Source of the DNA: Paenibacillus mendelii
GTDB taxonomy: Bacteria > Bacillota > Bacilli > Paenibacillales > Paenibacillaceae
NCBI RefSeq assembly: GCF_024498075.1
Contig: NZ_JANHOF010000002.1
Span: 1 to 64,000, forward strand
Length of the DNA stretch: 64,000 nucleotides
Reading direction: 5' to 3'
The notes under the pieces are model-generated. The model made no database searches. It was not told the DNA's origin and saw only the letters and a list, made by a program, of their open reading frames with translations. Of the stretch, positions 1 to 8,623 are shown in pieces. Each line of letters starts with the position of its first letter. Positions within the stretch are counted from its first letter, which is position 1. A program made the translations under genes and the position numbers.

Positions 1-254
1 ATGCGCCGCAGGTCCATCTACAAGTGGCAGATTGCTCCGCCTTTCCCAATTCCCTCATGCGAGGAAATTGCGTATCCGGTATTAGCATTCGTTTCCGAAT
101 GTTATCCCAGTCTTGTAGGCAGGTTACCTACGTGTTACTCACCCGTCCGCCGCTAACTCCATTGAAAGCAAGCTTTCAATGAAATTCGCTCGACTTGCAT
201 GTATTAGGCACGCCGCCAGCGTTCGTCCTGAGCCAGGATCAAACTCTCCATAAA
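1..254 (-). rRNA. 16S ribosomal RNA, 5' end (partial)
   Basis: Read on the minus strand, this is the first ~250 nt of a small-subunit rRNA. The classic 27F primer region (AGAGTTTGATCCTGGCTCAG) lies at about 228-247. The motif GCAAGTCGAGCG, the V1 hairpin with a TTTCATTGAAAGCTTGC loop, and GGCGGACGGGTGAGTAACACG follow. The rest of the gene lies beyond the left edge. The V1/V2 sequence looks like Paenibacillus or a neighbouring genus; this is an impression, not an alignment. Confidence 0.98.
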
Positions 255-310
255 AGTGTTTGAAATGCTCATTTAAAACAAATGGCTAATTCACTCGTTG
301 TTCAGTTTTC

Positions 311-318
311 AAAGAGCA
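311..318 (-). promoter_or_regulatory. rRNA leader boxA (antitermination)
   Basis: Minus strand TGCTCTTT followed by GAAAA, the standard boxA bound by the NusB/NusE complex. It sits about 57 nt upstream of the mature 16S 5' end, as usual for Bacillales rrn leaders. Confidence 0.75.
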
Positions 319-342
319 ATTAATTAATCAACAACGCCAATC

Positions 343-372
343 ATCATAACATATTTGAAATCATGATTGCAA
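343..372 (-). promoter_or_regulatory. rrn promoter P2
   Basis: Minus-strand sigma-A type promoter: -35 TTGCAA (367-372), 18-nt spacer, -10 TATGAT (343-348). It is proximal to boxA and 16S. Together with the element at 462-491 it forms the usual tandem P1/P2 pair of a Bacillota rRNA operon. Confidence 0.75.
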
Positions 373-461
373 CTGTTTCTTTATTCCAACCTGCATGCTT
401 GAATGGGTGAACCTACGATAAATTCATGTTCGTTTCAGACCATCTCTGCGACAGGAATTAG

Positions 462-491
462 AATATACCATAGACTTCGACACGAATGCAA
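462..491 (-). promoter_or_regulatory. rrn promoter P1
   Basis: Minus-strand promoter: -35 TTGCAT (486-491), 18-nt spacer, -10 TATATT (462-467). It lies about 119 nt upstream of P2. The remaining sequence between here and the next gene at 711 shows no open frame of note. Confidence 0.7.
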
Positions 492-641
492 CTACTTTCT
501 TAATAAAACTTTTCATTTTTCACTTCTCACCTACCCATGAATTATCGCGCTTCTAATTAATATCATGATTAACTGCAGGTATAAACAACCAATAAGAGGA
601 CATCCACTAAAAAAACGTAATGTGTATATTCAAAGTCGCCA

Positions 642-670
642 TTCCAAAGATGAATAAATTGTGTTAAAAT
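642..670 (+). promoter_or_regulatory. Promoter of LytTR-domain gene
   Basis: TTCCAA (642-647), 17-nt spacer, TAAAAT (665-670). The ATG at 669 lies inside this -10 box, which supports the later start at 711 for the downstream gene. Confidence 0.5.
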
Positions 671-710
671 GAAAGCGCTAACAATTTCATCTTTCAAGGA
701 GGCCTGTCAA

Positions 711-1058
711 ATGATGAATGTTGCACCGGACAACCGGAACGTGTATGAAACCATGGAGATCGAGAAAGATATTCTCTATTTTAAAATCGGCAAACTGGGG
801 CTGGTTAGTTTTCACGGCAGAAATTACAATATAAAAAAGAAGCTCTCCAAGGAGCAGCTGTATCATTATATCGCAGGTGGCCAATTCGCTAAAGTAAGCA
901 GCAACTGCTACGTCAATGTGAGCAAGATCATCTCAGTGAAGGAAGGTCTGGTCCGCTTCGATTGCGGCCGGCCTGAAACCAAGTATGTGCACGTATCCAA
1001 ATGGCGCCAATCTCATGTAAAACATCTTCTGTCCGGACGCAACCCCGCCGCCATGTAA
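711..1058 (+). CDS. LytTR-only DNA-binding protein
   Basis: A 115-residue protein whose C-terminal two thirds match the LytTR DNA-binding fold: the stretch FAKVSSNCYVNVSKI followed by a short beta-rich segment resembles the core of LytR/AgrA-type regulators. No receiver domain is present, so it would act without phosphorylation by a partner kinase, or respond to another signal. The start was set at 711 because AAGGAGG (696-702) lies 8 nt upstream; the longer frame from 669 overlaps the promoter. It is a stand-alone gene, divergent from the rRNA operon and followed by a good terminator. Family assignment is fairly secure; target genes are unknown. Confidence 0.75.
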   Translation: MMNVAPDNRNVYETMEIEKDILYFKIGKLGLVSFHGRNYNIKKKLSKEQLYHYIAGGQFAKVSSNCYVNVSKIISVKEGLVRFDCGRPETKYVHVSKWRQSHVKHLLSGRNPAAM

Positions 1059-1079
1059 TTCAACGATACTCATTTAATT

Positions 1080-1120
1080 TAAAGAGCCTCGCTTAAAGCT
1101 TCTAGCGCGGCTCTTTTTTT
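1080..1120 (+). terminator. Rho-independent terminator
   Basis: AAAGAGCC paired with GGCTCTTT around a loop, followed by a run of T. It ends the LytTR gene. Confidence 0.8.
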
Positions 1121-1277
1121 GTTATGGACCTAGCAAGGGACCAAGACGAAGAATCTTGTTAATCATGTAGTCGTTCCAAATAAAAGCGTGTGAAAAACTT
1201 CCACTCTTCACGTTTCATAACCAGTCCCAATCGGAAGCACAATACCGTGCAGAACCTTATGAAAGGAGGTAACAGCG

Positions 1278-1358
1278 ATGGCAAAGCAGCAAGGGCATGC
1301 CCGGCAAAATACGACCACCCGCACAAAGGATAAAAAAGGGAACGGCGGTAAGAGCTAG
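1278..1358 (+). CDS. Small basic peptide (26 aa)
   Basis: A 26-codon frame beginning MAKQQGHARQNTTTRTK and ending in a Lys/Gly-rich tail (KKGNGGKS). It has an unusually strong ribosome binding site, GAAAGGAGGT at 1261-1270, 7 nt before the ATG, and is followed by a terminator at 1380-1410. Strong initiation signal plus terminator argue that it is real despite its length. I do not recognise a family; the hydrophilic, Lys/Gln/Thr-rich make-up recalls small spore proteins, but that is only a resemblance. Confidence 0.55.
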   Translation: MAKQQGHARQNTTTRTKDKKGNGGKS

Positions 1359-1379
1359 CTGTCAGGATTCAATTATGGG

Positions 1380-1414
1380 CCCCTCTGAATGCATGTCAAA
1401 TCGAGGGGTCTTTT
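1380..1414 (+). terminator. Terminator after small peptide gene
   Basis: CCCCTC (1380-1385) pairs with GAGGGG (1403-1408), then TCTTTT. It overlaps the 3' end of the converging VOC gene. Confidence 0.6.
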
Positions 1415-1791
1415 CGATATGAAGAGGACCATTCGATAAACTCGAGCCGGTTTCCGAATGGATCATCAATGTAGAAGCGCTCGGCACCATCTCTTGCATC
1501 ATCATCCCGTACTTCAACCCCCCGCTGAAGCAGCATGGAGCGAAGCTCCGATATACGTTCAACCTGAAAAGCAGGATGTGCCTTCACCGCCGCCACAAAA
1601 TTATCCTGCACACCGATATGCACCTGATGAATACCACATTGAAACCAAACGCCTCCACGGCTTATCAGCTTCTCTGGCTTCTTGATCTCGGGCATACCAA
1701 GAATGCCCGAATAGAAGCTACGCGCTTGCTCTTCTACCTGTGCCGGAGCAGCTAGCTGAACATGATCCAAACCTAGAAATTGATAAGTCAT
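1396..1791 (-). CDS. VOC family protein (glyoxalase/bleomycin-resistance fold)
   Basis: A 131-residue single-domain protein. LDHVQLAAP at the N-terminus and FYIDDPFGNRLEFIEW at the C-terminus are the hallmark strands of the vicinal-oxygen-chelate superfamily. The metal-binding His (LDHV), a second His in HQVHIGV and a C-terminal Glu (LEFIEW) are present, so metal binding is plausible. The start is the ATG at 1791 with AAGAGGTG just upstream; a GTG three codons earlier falls within the RBS spacing. Members range from dioxygenases to drug-binding proteins and the substrate cannot be predicted. It is a single gene, convergent with the small peptide gene. Confidence 0.85.
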   Translation of the reverse strand: MTYQFLGLDHVQLAAPAQVEEQARSFYSGILGMPEIKKPEKLISRGGVWFQCGIHQVHIGVQDNFVAAVKAHPAFQVERISELRSMLLQRGVEVRDDDARDGAERFYIDDPFGNRLEFIEWSSSYRKDPSI

Positions 1792-2052
1792 CCACCACAC
1801 CTCTTGAGTTTCATTATACGAAACTTGGTTTCATTAATATTGTATCATACCCACAACTAATTACCATATTTTCAACAATAAATATCGGATTACCATCCTT
1901 CCCCTTTACTTCCTCCAAGGGTGCTTACCTGACACATAACCATTTCACTCCCCCATTGCCGCCCTGATCCGGGCATGCTATGCTCAGATTCATAAGCAGG
2001 AGTGATTGAAACTCCAATGGATAAATTGCGGCCCATCTAGGAGGATGACCGA

Positions 2053-2904
2053 ATGCATCATATCAACGGCAGACCTTCGAGTCATTACGGGACATTGGAC
2101 ATAGATACCTATGTTGCCGGCCATTTTAACGAAGCGGACAGCTATTCCACACTTCGCCCAGAGGGCAGAGCAGACTGGCTGATTACATATACCTTGTCAG
2201 GCGAGGGTTACTTTAAGCCGGGAAATACAATCTATCGAACGCAAGCCGGTGATGTTGCCCTGTTGAAACCGGGAACTCCGCAGCACTATGGAACTAACCC
2301 CGGTCATAGGTGGAACTTCATTTGGACCCATTTTACACCGAGTCCTCAGGATGCTCATCTGTGGCAATTCCCTGATCAGGAGCCGGGTTTCTATCACGTG
2401 ACGATAGAAAACTCACATAGCAGGGAACGTATTGCCGGCGCCCTGTCCCGGATTATTATGGATGTGCGGCAGCGTCGTCCTTTCTGGAAAATGCTCTGTG
2501 CGGGCGCTATCCAGGAATTGCTGCTATTATTATCCCAGACCGCTTCGCGCCGTATCGATCCTCGCGTCGAAGAAGCACATGATTTGCTGACGAAGCGTAT
2601 GAAGGAACAGGTGCGAATTGAGGAAATCGCCAAAGCTGTCGGTATTTCCGAATCACGGCTGTCACACTTATTCAAATCGGAGACAGGCCAATCTGTCATC
2701 GATGCTCTTAACCGGATGCGCTTGAGAGAAGCGGCCGCTCTTCTGCTGCATACACACCGAAGTGCGGTTGAAATTAGCGAGGACGTCGGATTTAGTAATT
2801 ACAATCATTTTTTAAATCAATTCAAGAGACGGTACGGAGAAAGTCCGAGGACGTATCGCAAGCGTAATTTGCCGAGTGGTTCACCTGATCTCCACGGGCA
2901 ATAG
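2053..2904 (+). CDS. AraC family transcriptional regulator
   Basis: 283 residues: an N-terminal cupin-like ligand domain (about 10-140; LSGEGYFKPGNTIYRTQAGD and LKPGTPQHYG) and a C-terminal double helix-turn-helix (about 175-275; IEEIAKAVGISESRLSHLFK, then ISEDVGFSNYNHFLNQFKR and YGESPRTYRK). This layout is typical of regulators of sugar use. The RBS GGAGG lies at 2040-2044. There is no obvious partner: upstream is the opposite-strand VOC gene and downstream a converging MarR gene, so the target is unknown. Confidence 0.93.
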   Translation: MHHINGRPSSHYGTLDIDTYVAGHFNEADSYSTLRPEGRADWLITYTLSGEGYFKPGNTIYRTQAGDVALLKPGTPQHYGTNPGHRWNFIWTHFTPSPQDAHLWQFPDQEPGFYHVTIENSHSRERIAGALSRIIMDVRQRRPFWKMLCAGAIQELLLLLSQTASRRIDPRVEEAHDLLTKRMKEQVRIEEIAKAVGISESRLSHLFKSETGQSVIDALNRMRLREAAALLLHTHRSAVEISEDVGFSNYNHFLNQFKRRYGESPRTYRKRNLPSGSPDLHGQ

Positions 2905-2981
2905 CGTCAAGCAAGAATAAGCGGGTAGCCCGCAGTGTCTATGGTTGTGATGATCACATTCCTTAGACTTTCGATTAAAGT

Positions 2982-3035
2982 AAAAGAAGCCCGAGAGTGC
3001 TTGTCCAGAAGACAAGCGTTCTCGGGCTTCTTTAT
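2982..3035. terminator. Bidirectional terminator between araC and marR genes
   Basis: A long hairpin, AAAGAAGCCCGAGA paired with TCTCGGGCTTCTTT, with A/T runs on both sides. It serves the two converging genes. Confidence 0.85.
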
Positions 3036-3043
3036 TACCGCTA

Positions 3044-3499
3044 TCATTCTTCATGTTCTTGTGCGTTCGCCGCATCCATGTTTTGATTGATTTTGTCGAA
3101 GAGACGTGTCAATTCGCGGACATCCTCGGACGATAACCCCGAAAACATCTTCTCGGAAACAGCCCTTCGCTTCTCTCTTAGCTTCTGGGCCAGCTCCCCT
3201 CCCGCTTCCGTTGCAGACAGGATCACGACACGCCGGTCATCCTCCGCGCGGTCGCGTTCGATGAGCTCCATCTCTAATAATTTATCAGCAATTCCGGTCA
3301 CCGCACCCGGTGTTATATAAAGCTGCTCCGCAAGTGCGGATGCTTTCTGCGGCCCATCCTCAAACAAGCGGAAAAGTATGCGGCCCTGCAGCGCGTTCAA
3401 GCCATAATTGCCTTTGGACCATTCCGAGTCCATTCTTCGTTTCATCTGGATAAACGACCGTTCGAGCTGCGCCAAATCATGCTGATCCATCTCCGACAT
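3044..3499 (-). CDS. MarR family transcriptional regulator
   Basis: About 151 residues with a central winged helix: ALAEQLYITPGAVTGIADKL is the recognition helix and ERDRAEDDRRVVILSATEAG the wing, both standard for MarR repressors. These bind palindromes as dimers and are usually released by small phenolic or drug-like ligands. The start was placed at the ATG 3499; an upstream GTG (3511) abuts the GAGAGGG ribosome binding site and is less likely. It may regulate itself; the divergent neighbour is ilvD, about 300 bp away. Confidence 0.9.
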   Translation of the reverse strand: MSEMDQHDLAQLERSFIQMKRRMDSEWSKGNYGLNALQGRILFRLFEDGPQKASALAEQLYITPGAVTGIADKLLEMELIERDRAEDDRRVVILSATEAGGELAQKLREKRRAVSEKMFSGLSSEDVRELTRLFDKINQNMDAANAQEHEE

Positions 3500-3541
3500 G
3501 CGCCGTTCCACCCTCTCTATATCGGTAATGCATCTTTCATA

Positions 3542-3570
3542 AACTTAGAACAAACTGTTGGGGTTGTAAA
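3542..3570 (-). promoter_or_regulatory. Candidate promoter of the marR gene
   Basis: Minus strand TTTACA (3565-3570), 17-nt spacer, TAAGTT (3542-3547), about 43 nt upstream of the chosen start. Confidence 0.4.
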
Positions 3571-3588
3571 GGGTTACAGCATACCTCG

Positions 3589-3617
3589 ATGCAAAAAAGT
3601 CCTTATTCACTTATAAT
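3589..3617 (+). promoter_or_regulatory. Candidate promoter for ilvD
   Basis: ATGCAA (3589-3594), 17-nt spacer, TATAAT (3612-3617). If used, the ilvD transcript would carry a leader of about 175 nt. No T-box or leader-peptide pattern was recognised in that stretch. Confidence 0.4.
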
Positions 3618-3798
3618 GAGCCGATCATTGCCTATTTATGATATCAAGCGCGCCGGTGCATGAAGTTCGACTAATGAGCCTAATCAGCGCTAGTAAAAAG
3701 AAGCGTCCAGCGGCTCCATTCCTATCATTGTATTCTAGCCATTCAGCGTCCATTGTGGTAGACTGTTCTGTATTGAATTAACCTTGGGAGGGACAAGT

Positions 3799-5484
3799 AT
3801 GGCGGCAAAAAAGATGCGTTCAGACATGATCAAGAGAGGTTTCGACCGCGCTCCGCACCGCAGCTTGCTGCGCGCTGCCGGCGTAAAAGAAGAAGACTTC
3901 GACAAACCGTTTATCGCGGTTTGCAACTCGTATATTGATATTATTCCTGGTCACGTCCATCTGCAGGAATTCGGCAAGCTGGTTAAAGAAGCGATCCGCG
4001 AAGCTGGCGGCGTTCCCTTTGAATTTAACACGATCGGCGTAGACGACGGCATCGCAATGGGCCATATCGGCATGCGTTACTCGCTCGCTAGCCGTGAAAT
4101 TATTGCTGACTCCGTCGAGACAGTCGTGAATGCGCACTGGTTCGATGGCATGGTCTGTATTCCGAACTGCGATAAGATCACCCCGGGCATGATGATGGGT
4201 GCGCTCCGCGTCAACATTCCGACGATTATGGTATCGGGCGGACCGATGAAAGCAGGCAAAACTTCCGATGGCCGATCCATCTCGCTCTCCAGCGTATTTG
4301 AAGGTGTCGGTGCTTATCAAGCAGGCAAGATCGACGATGCTGGACTGCAAGAGCTTGAGCAATACGGCTGCCCTACTTGCGGATCCTGTTCCGGCATGTT
4401 CACGGCCAACTCGATGAACTGCCTCGCTGAAGGACTTGGACTTGCATTGCCGGGCAACGGTACGATTCTAGCCGTATCGCCAGAGCGCAAAGAATTTGTC
4501 AAAAAATCGGCTCGCCAACTGATGAAAATCATCGAGCTGGGCATCAAACCTCGTGATATCGTGACTAAAGAAGCGATTGACAATGCGTTCGCGCTTGACA
4601 TGGCTTTGGGCGGATCCACGAACACGGTTCTTCATACGCTTGCTCTTGCACATGAAGCCGAAATCGACTACCCAATCGAAAGAATCAACGAAATTGCGAC
4701 GCGCGTGCCGCATTTGGCTAAGATCGCACCCGCTTCCGACTGGCACATTGAGGACGTTCATGAGGCCGGCGGCGTAAGTGCCGTTCTTAATGAGCTGTTC
4801 AAGAAGGAAGGCGCACTGAACGGGGAAGTCATCACGGTAACCGGCAAGACGCTTCGCGAGAACGTTGCAGGCTGTGAAATTCAGAATACCGATGTGCTTC
4901 GCACGATTGACAACCCGCATAGCGAGCAAGGAGGCCTGGCAGTTCTGTTCGGCAATCTTGCCCCAGGCGGAGCCATCATTAAAGTAGGCGCAGTGGACAA
5001 GTCCGTGGGCGGCTACCTGAAAGGTCCTGCTATCTGCTACGATTCTCAGGATGCCGTTCTTGCAGGCATCGCAGCCGGTCAGATCAAAGAAGGACATGTC
5101 GTTGTTATCCGTTACGAAGGACCTAAGGGCGGACCTGGTATGCCTGAGATGCTCGCTCCAACCTCCCAGATCGTTGGGATGGGTCTTGGCGCCAAAGTCG
5201 GCCTGGTTACCGACGGACGCTTCTCCGGCGCTTCCCGCGGAATCAGCATCGGACATGTTTCACCTGAAGCAGCAGAAGGCGGTCCACTCGCTTTCGTTAA
5301 TGATGGTGACCTGATCGAGCTTGATTTGAATAACCGCACGATGAACCTGCTCATCAGCGATGAAGAATTCGACCGTCGCAGAGCGAACTGGACAGGCTTC
5401 GAACTGAAGGTGAAGAAGGGCTATCTTGCCCGTTATGCTCACCTCGTTACGAATGCAAGCACAGGCGGCGTAATGAAAATATAA
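3799..5484 (+). CDS. ilvD: Dihydroxy-acid dehydratase
   Basis: 561 residues, full length. It converts 2,3-dihydroxy-isovalerate and its methylvalerate homologue to the 2-keto acids in valine, isoleucine and pantothenate synthesis. The iron-sulfur motifs are visible: [11 protein letters not shown] (about 121-131) and [18 protein letters not shown] (about 191-208), as is the C-terminal GGPGMPEM / [14 protein letters not shown] signature. The ATG at 3799 is preceded by GGGAGG at 3786-3791; the longer in-frame start overlaps that RBS. It stands alone, away from ilvBNC/leu genes, and is closed by a strong palindromic terminator. Confidence 0.98.
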   Translation: MAAKKMRSDMIKRGFDRAPHRSLLRAAGVKEEDFDKPFIAVCNSYIDIIPGHVHLQEFGKLVKEAIREAGGVPFEFNTIGVDDGIAMGHIGMRYSLASREIIADSVETVVNAHWFDGMVCIPNCDKITPGMMMGALRVNIPTIMVSGGPMKAGKTSDGRSISLSSVFEGVGAYQAGKIDDAGLQELEQYGCPTCGSCSGMFTANSMNCLAEGLGLALPGNGTILAVSPERKEFVKKSARQLMKIIELGIKPRDIVTKEAIDNAFALDMALGGSTNTVLHTLALAHEAEIDYPIERINEIATRVPHLAKIAPASDWHIEDVHEAGGVSAVLNELFKKEGALNGEVITVTGKTLRENVAGCEIQNTDVLRTIDNPHSEQGGLAVLFGNLAPGGAIIKVGAVDKSVGGYLKGPAICYDSQDAVLAGIAAGQIKEGHVVVIRYEGPKGGPGMPEMLAPTSQIVGMGLGAKVGLVTDGRFSGASRGISIGHVSPEAAEGGPLAFVNDGDLIELDLNNRTMNLLISDEEFDRRRANWTGFELKVKKGYLARYAHLVTNASTGGVMKI

Positions 5485-5495
5485 TCGGCAGCAAC

Positions 5496-5537
5496 AAACA
5501 AAACCGTCAGGATTATAATCCTGACGGTTTTGTTTGT
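5496..5537. terminator. Bidirectional terminator after ilvD
   Basis: A near-perfect inverted repeat: CAAACAAAACCGTCAGGAT pairs with its complement around a central TATA-like loop. It separates ilvD from the converging deacetylase gene. Confidence 0.9.
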
Positions 5538-5594
5538 GTAGTCGTTGTACGCAGCAGGAATCCTAGATGCTCAGGCTGCCAATGAAAAATGCCG

Positions 5595-7010
5595 TTAGGG
5601 CGTAAACTCCCTCGCGGCATTGGCGTTATCGTACGTAGACTGTGATATCGTCGTCCGACTGGATGACGTAAGATTGTCTTCATATCCGGCTACCGAATTC
5701 CACAGCGGCTTTAATGAATCAGCCGTCCCATAGCGGCGGTGGAATTCTTCCATTGACATGGCAATAATTCGAGGCGATAACCGTCCGCCCTGATCCTTCA
5801 CCCGCTTCTTACCGGATGGATGAAGCACACGAAGCAGGAATTTTAAATACAGACGCGTCATTTTGTCGAATAGACCTTTGGGGAGCTCCAGCACACTGAA
5901 GCCAAACTGCTCCGCGCCTTTGTTAATCATACTGATGCCATACAGCCCCCGGACACGTTCATAATCTTTCCGCCCCGCTATTGTGGCTGCAAGCTTCGGA
6001 AGGGCCTGCTCCACTTCACGTATAAGGCGAATCGCCACATGCATGAGTGAACGTGATTCCGTCATCAGATGATATAACTTGTTGTTGTCAAAGTGAAGCT
6101 CGATGACTTCATCCTTGTCTTCGATTGTTTGCCCATCCGAGAGATGCAGCGTTTTGCCGTGATACGGAACCACCCGAATATGAAACACGGAATCCGTCCC
6201 GCCTGATTCGATACGAAACAGAACGTGAAACAGACGCTCCCATGCCATCCAGCCTGCTACGATTGTTCGTTTATACCAGCTGATTGACGGCTTTATGGAT
6301 TTATTCCGGTCTGTAATACCAATCATCTCTGGGACGGTTATAAACTCGTATCCACGTTGCTTACCTGCATCTAGAAAAGGCTCAAGCGCTGCCAACATGT
6401 TGGCGGGCGCGTCACGATCAGCACCTAAGGTTGCTCCGCAATCATGCAGCAGCAGCACCTCACCCGGGCGGAGCTTCTTCATCATACGCTTGTGCAATCG
6501 GTCAGATCCAACCCGACTGCGCCAGTCTCCGAACAGCGCCGACCATAAAATAATTTGCAAATAACCTAGATTGGAGAAGTCGAATAAATTGACGATCCCC
6601 CATGGCGGACGGTAATATACGGTGCGCTCGCCTGTCGCCTTCTTAATGATTTCTGAAGTGCGATGAATCTGTTTCTTGACTGTTCCTGGCCGCATGAACC
6701 AATTGCTCTTATGCACGTAGTTATGAATTCCGATGACATGTCCTTCCTCGTGCATGCGGCGCAACAGCTCAGGATTTCTCTCCGCATGAATACCGACTAC
6801 AAAAAATGTCGCTTTTGCATTATATTTCTTTAATAAATCAAGCAATTGCGACGTATAGACCGGATCAGGACCATCATCAAACGTAAGCGCGATTTCGTTC
6901 TTCGCACGTCCCTTCTTGAAAACCCGAAAGCCGAACGTTCGGCTGACCAGTCCCGGGAGAAAAGCGTAAAACGTCAAGATGTAAAAACCCCAAAGCAGTA
7001 AATTCTCCAT
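5595..7010 (-). CDS. Polysaccharide deacetylase (NodB domain) fused to YkoP-like domain
   Basis: 471 residues. An N-terminal hydrophobic segment (about 4-24) probably anchors it in the membrane. The NodB homology domain (about 35-240) has the metal and catalytic motifs: TFDDGP (43-48), the H-x3-H pair at H96/H100, YRPPWG, and LLLHDCG. This family removes acyl groups from GlcNAc residues in peptidoglycan, chitin or exopolysaccharide. The C-terminal ~200 residues (from about HIRVVPYHGKTLHL) resemble the Bacillus YkoP protein, found next to deacetylase/glycosyltransferase genes. The terminal Ser/Thr/Asn-rich tail looks unstructured. A single gene. Confidence 0.88.
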   Translation of the reverse strand: MENLLLWGFYILTFYAFLPGLVSRTFGFRVFKKGRAKNEIALTFDDGPDPVYTSQLLDLLKKYNAKATFFVVGIHAERNPELLRRMHEEGHVIGIHNYVHKSNWFMRPGTVKKQIHRTSEIIKKATGERTVYYRPPWGIVNLFDFSNLGYLQIILWSALFGDWRSRVGSDRLHKRMMKKLRPGEVLLLHDCGATLGADRDAPANMLAALEPFLDAGKQRGYEFITVPEMIGITDRNKSIKPSISWYKRTIVAGWMAWERLFHVLFRIESGGTDSVFHIRVVPYHGKTLHLSDGQTIEDKDEVIELHFDNNKLYHLMTESRSLMHVAIRLIREVEQALPKLAATIAGRKDYERVRGLYGISMINKGAEQFGFSVLELPKGLFDKMTRLYLKFLLRVLHPSGKKRVKDQGGRLSPRIIAMSMEEFHRRYGTADSLKPLWNSVAGYEDNLTSSSRTTISQSTYDNANAAREFTP

Positions 7011-7255
7011 GTCCGTTTCCCCACCATCCTAGTTTCAATCCCCTGTCCAACCCTGGAAGGCGGTGCTACTTCAGATGCCTACCTTATTGTAACATACACC
7101 TGATAAAAACGGCTATGGTTGATGTCATATGAGTGGATGATGAATTGATGGAATCCACACCTTTTTTGAACAATATTAATTAGGCAACACTTGGAATATA
7201 TAGTACAATCGTGATGATTACATCTATTCTACACTGAAAATAAGGAGTTATAATC

Positions 7256-8371
7256 ATGCTTTCCTTTTACCGGAAATATTGGCGTACCGCTTTCGACATC
7301 GCACTCATCGCCTTAACCGTCTACCTAATTATGTTTGCCTTCAGTTACTTGTATCGAATCGCGACACCAATATTCCTATCCTTCCTGATCTTCATGTTCA
7401 TTGACCCGCCTGCCCGCTGGCTCACTCGGATCGGATTGAAGAAGTCGATCGCTGCAGCCATTTCAATACTTATATTTACGCTCGTAATCGTCGGCGCATT
7501 CGTTGGGGCTGGCATCATTGTGGCGAACCAAGTGACTGGACTGGCTGAGAAGCTGCCGGTGTATCAGCAAATTCTCTCGGAACAGTTTGCTAAGAATGCC
7601 TCCGTCTGGGTGGATAAGTATCAGGCGCTGCCGCCGGGAGTCATTGAGAGAGCGCAGGATGCCATTGCATCTATAACGGAATGGGGACAGCGGATCGCCA
7701 CAGGCTTTCTCATCTCGCTTGGGGGCTATTTATCCTCATTCTCGACCTTTATATTCAATTTCGCGATTGGGATTATTCTCGCTTACTTTCTCAGCCTTGA
7801 GATTAATGATTGGAAGAAAACAGCCCGCGATAAAACACCTAGAACATTCAAGACCGCTTTCTTCTTTCTTAAAGATAATGTGTTCTCAGGCATCGGTATT
7901 TATTTAAAGGCACAGATGAAGCTTATTTCTATCACCTTCATCGTCATCTTTATCTCCCTGCTGCTTCTGGGGGTTGATAATGCGCTGTCGATTTCTTTAC
8001 TCTCGGCTATATTCGATGTTCTCCCGCTCCTCGGTGTCGGAACCGTGTTCATGCCCTGGATTATCTATTTAGTCATTGTAGGTAAAACGACACTAGCGAT
8101 CTGGCTGACAGTGCTGTTCCTCGTCGTCGTCTTGACTCGTCAAATTCTGGAGCCGAAGATTACAGGAGATACGCTCGGGGTATCCGCATTCACGATGCTT
8201 GCATTCATGATCATCTCCCTGTCGCTGTTTGGGATAGCCGGCGTCATTCTATCGCCAATCTTAATGATTCTTATCAAAGCCTTGTATGACCAGCGCTACT
8301 TCCATCGTTGGATCAGACCGCCCAAAGGCGAGTTCGACAATACTCCAGAACCTCCGGCGGCATCTAACTAA
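7256..8371 (+). CDS. AI-2E family transporter / PerM-like permease
   Basis: 371 residues with about seven to eight membrane spans in the order typical of the family: a hydrophobic pair at the N-terminus, a soluble loop (about 95-150) and a C-terminal cluster with LLGVGTVFMPWIIYLVIVG and ILEPKITGDTLGVSAF. The family includes TqsA, the Na+/H+ exchanger MpsA-like proteins and the sporulation protein YtvI; which activity applies cannot be told. AAGGAG lies 8 nt ahead of the ATG. Monocistronic with a clear terminator. Confidence 0.9.
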   Translation: MLSFYRKYWRTAFDIALIALTVYLIMFAFSYLYRIATPIFLSFLIFMFIDPPARWLTRIGLKKSIAAAISILIFTLVIVGAFVGAGIIVANQVTGLAEKLPVYQQILSEQFAKNASVWVDKYQALPPGVIERAQDAIASITEWGQRIATGFLISLGGYLSSFSTFIFNFAIGIILAYFLSLEINDWKKTARDKTPRTFKTAFFFLKDNVFSGIGIYLKAQMKLISITFIVIFISLLLLGVDNALSISLLSAIFDVLPLLGVGTVFMPWIIYLVIVGKTTLAIWLTVLFLVVVLTRQILEPKITGDTLGVSAFTMLAFMIISLSLFGIAGVILSPILMILIKALYDQRYFHRWIRPPKGEFDNTPEPPAASN

Positions 8372-8400
8372 TACACCCTTCATTTACATTCCGGAAATTC

Positions 8401-8440
8401 AAACCCTTGATTCTGCTCATTGGAGGATCAAGGGTTTTTA
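8401..8440 (+). terminator. Rho-independent terminator
   Basis: AAACCCTTGAT (8401-8411) pairs with ATCAAGGGTTT (8427-8437), followed by T's. It ends the AI-2E transporter gene. Confidence 0.85.
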
Positions 8441-8542
8441 TTATGGAAAGGCTCGAGAAATGCATGGAATTGATACGAAACAATATCTCTAAACCTGGAA
8501 TGTTGATTCTTGTGTTTTTATCTTGTTTCTCATTGTTTCTGA

Positions 8543-8572
8543 TTGACAATTTCCGATTTATACGATTATGAT
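8543..8572 (+). promoter_or_regulatory. Promoter of metallophosphoesterase gene
   Basis: Consensus -35 TTGACA (8543-8548), 18-nt spacer, -10 TATGAT (8567-8572), about 45 nt before the start codon. Confidence 0.7.
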
Positions 8573-8623
8573 GAGGATAGAATCCTGCATTTATTGCCTT
8601 CATTTTGAAAGGGGAGCTTCACT

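Noticed and set aside
4468-5256. 262-codon frame antisense to ilvD
   Set aside because: Shadow of ilvD codon bias; no RBS and no recognisable domain.
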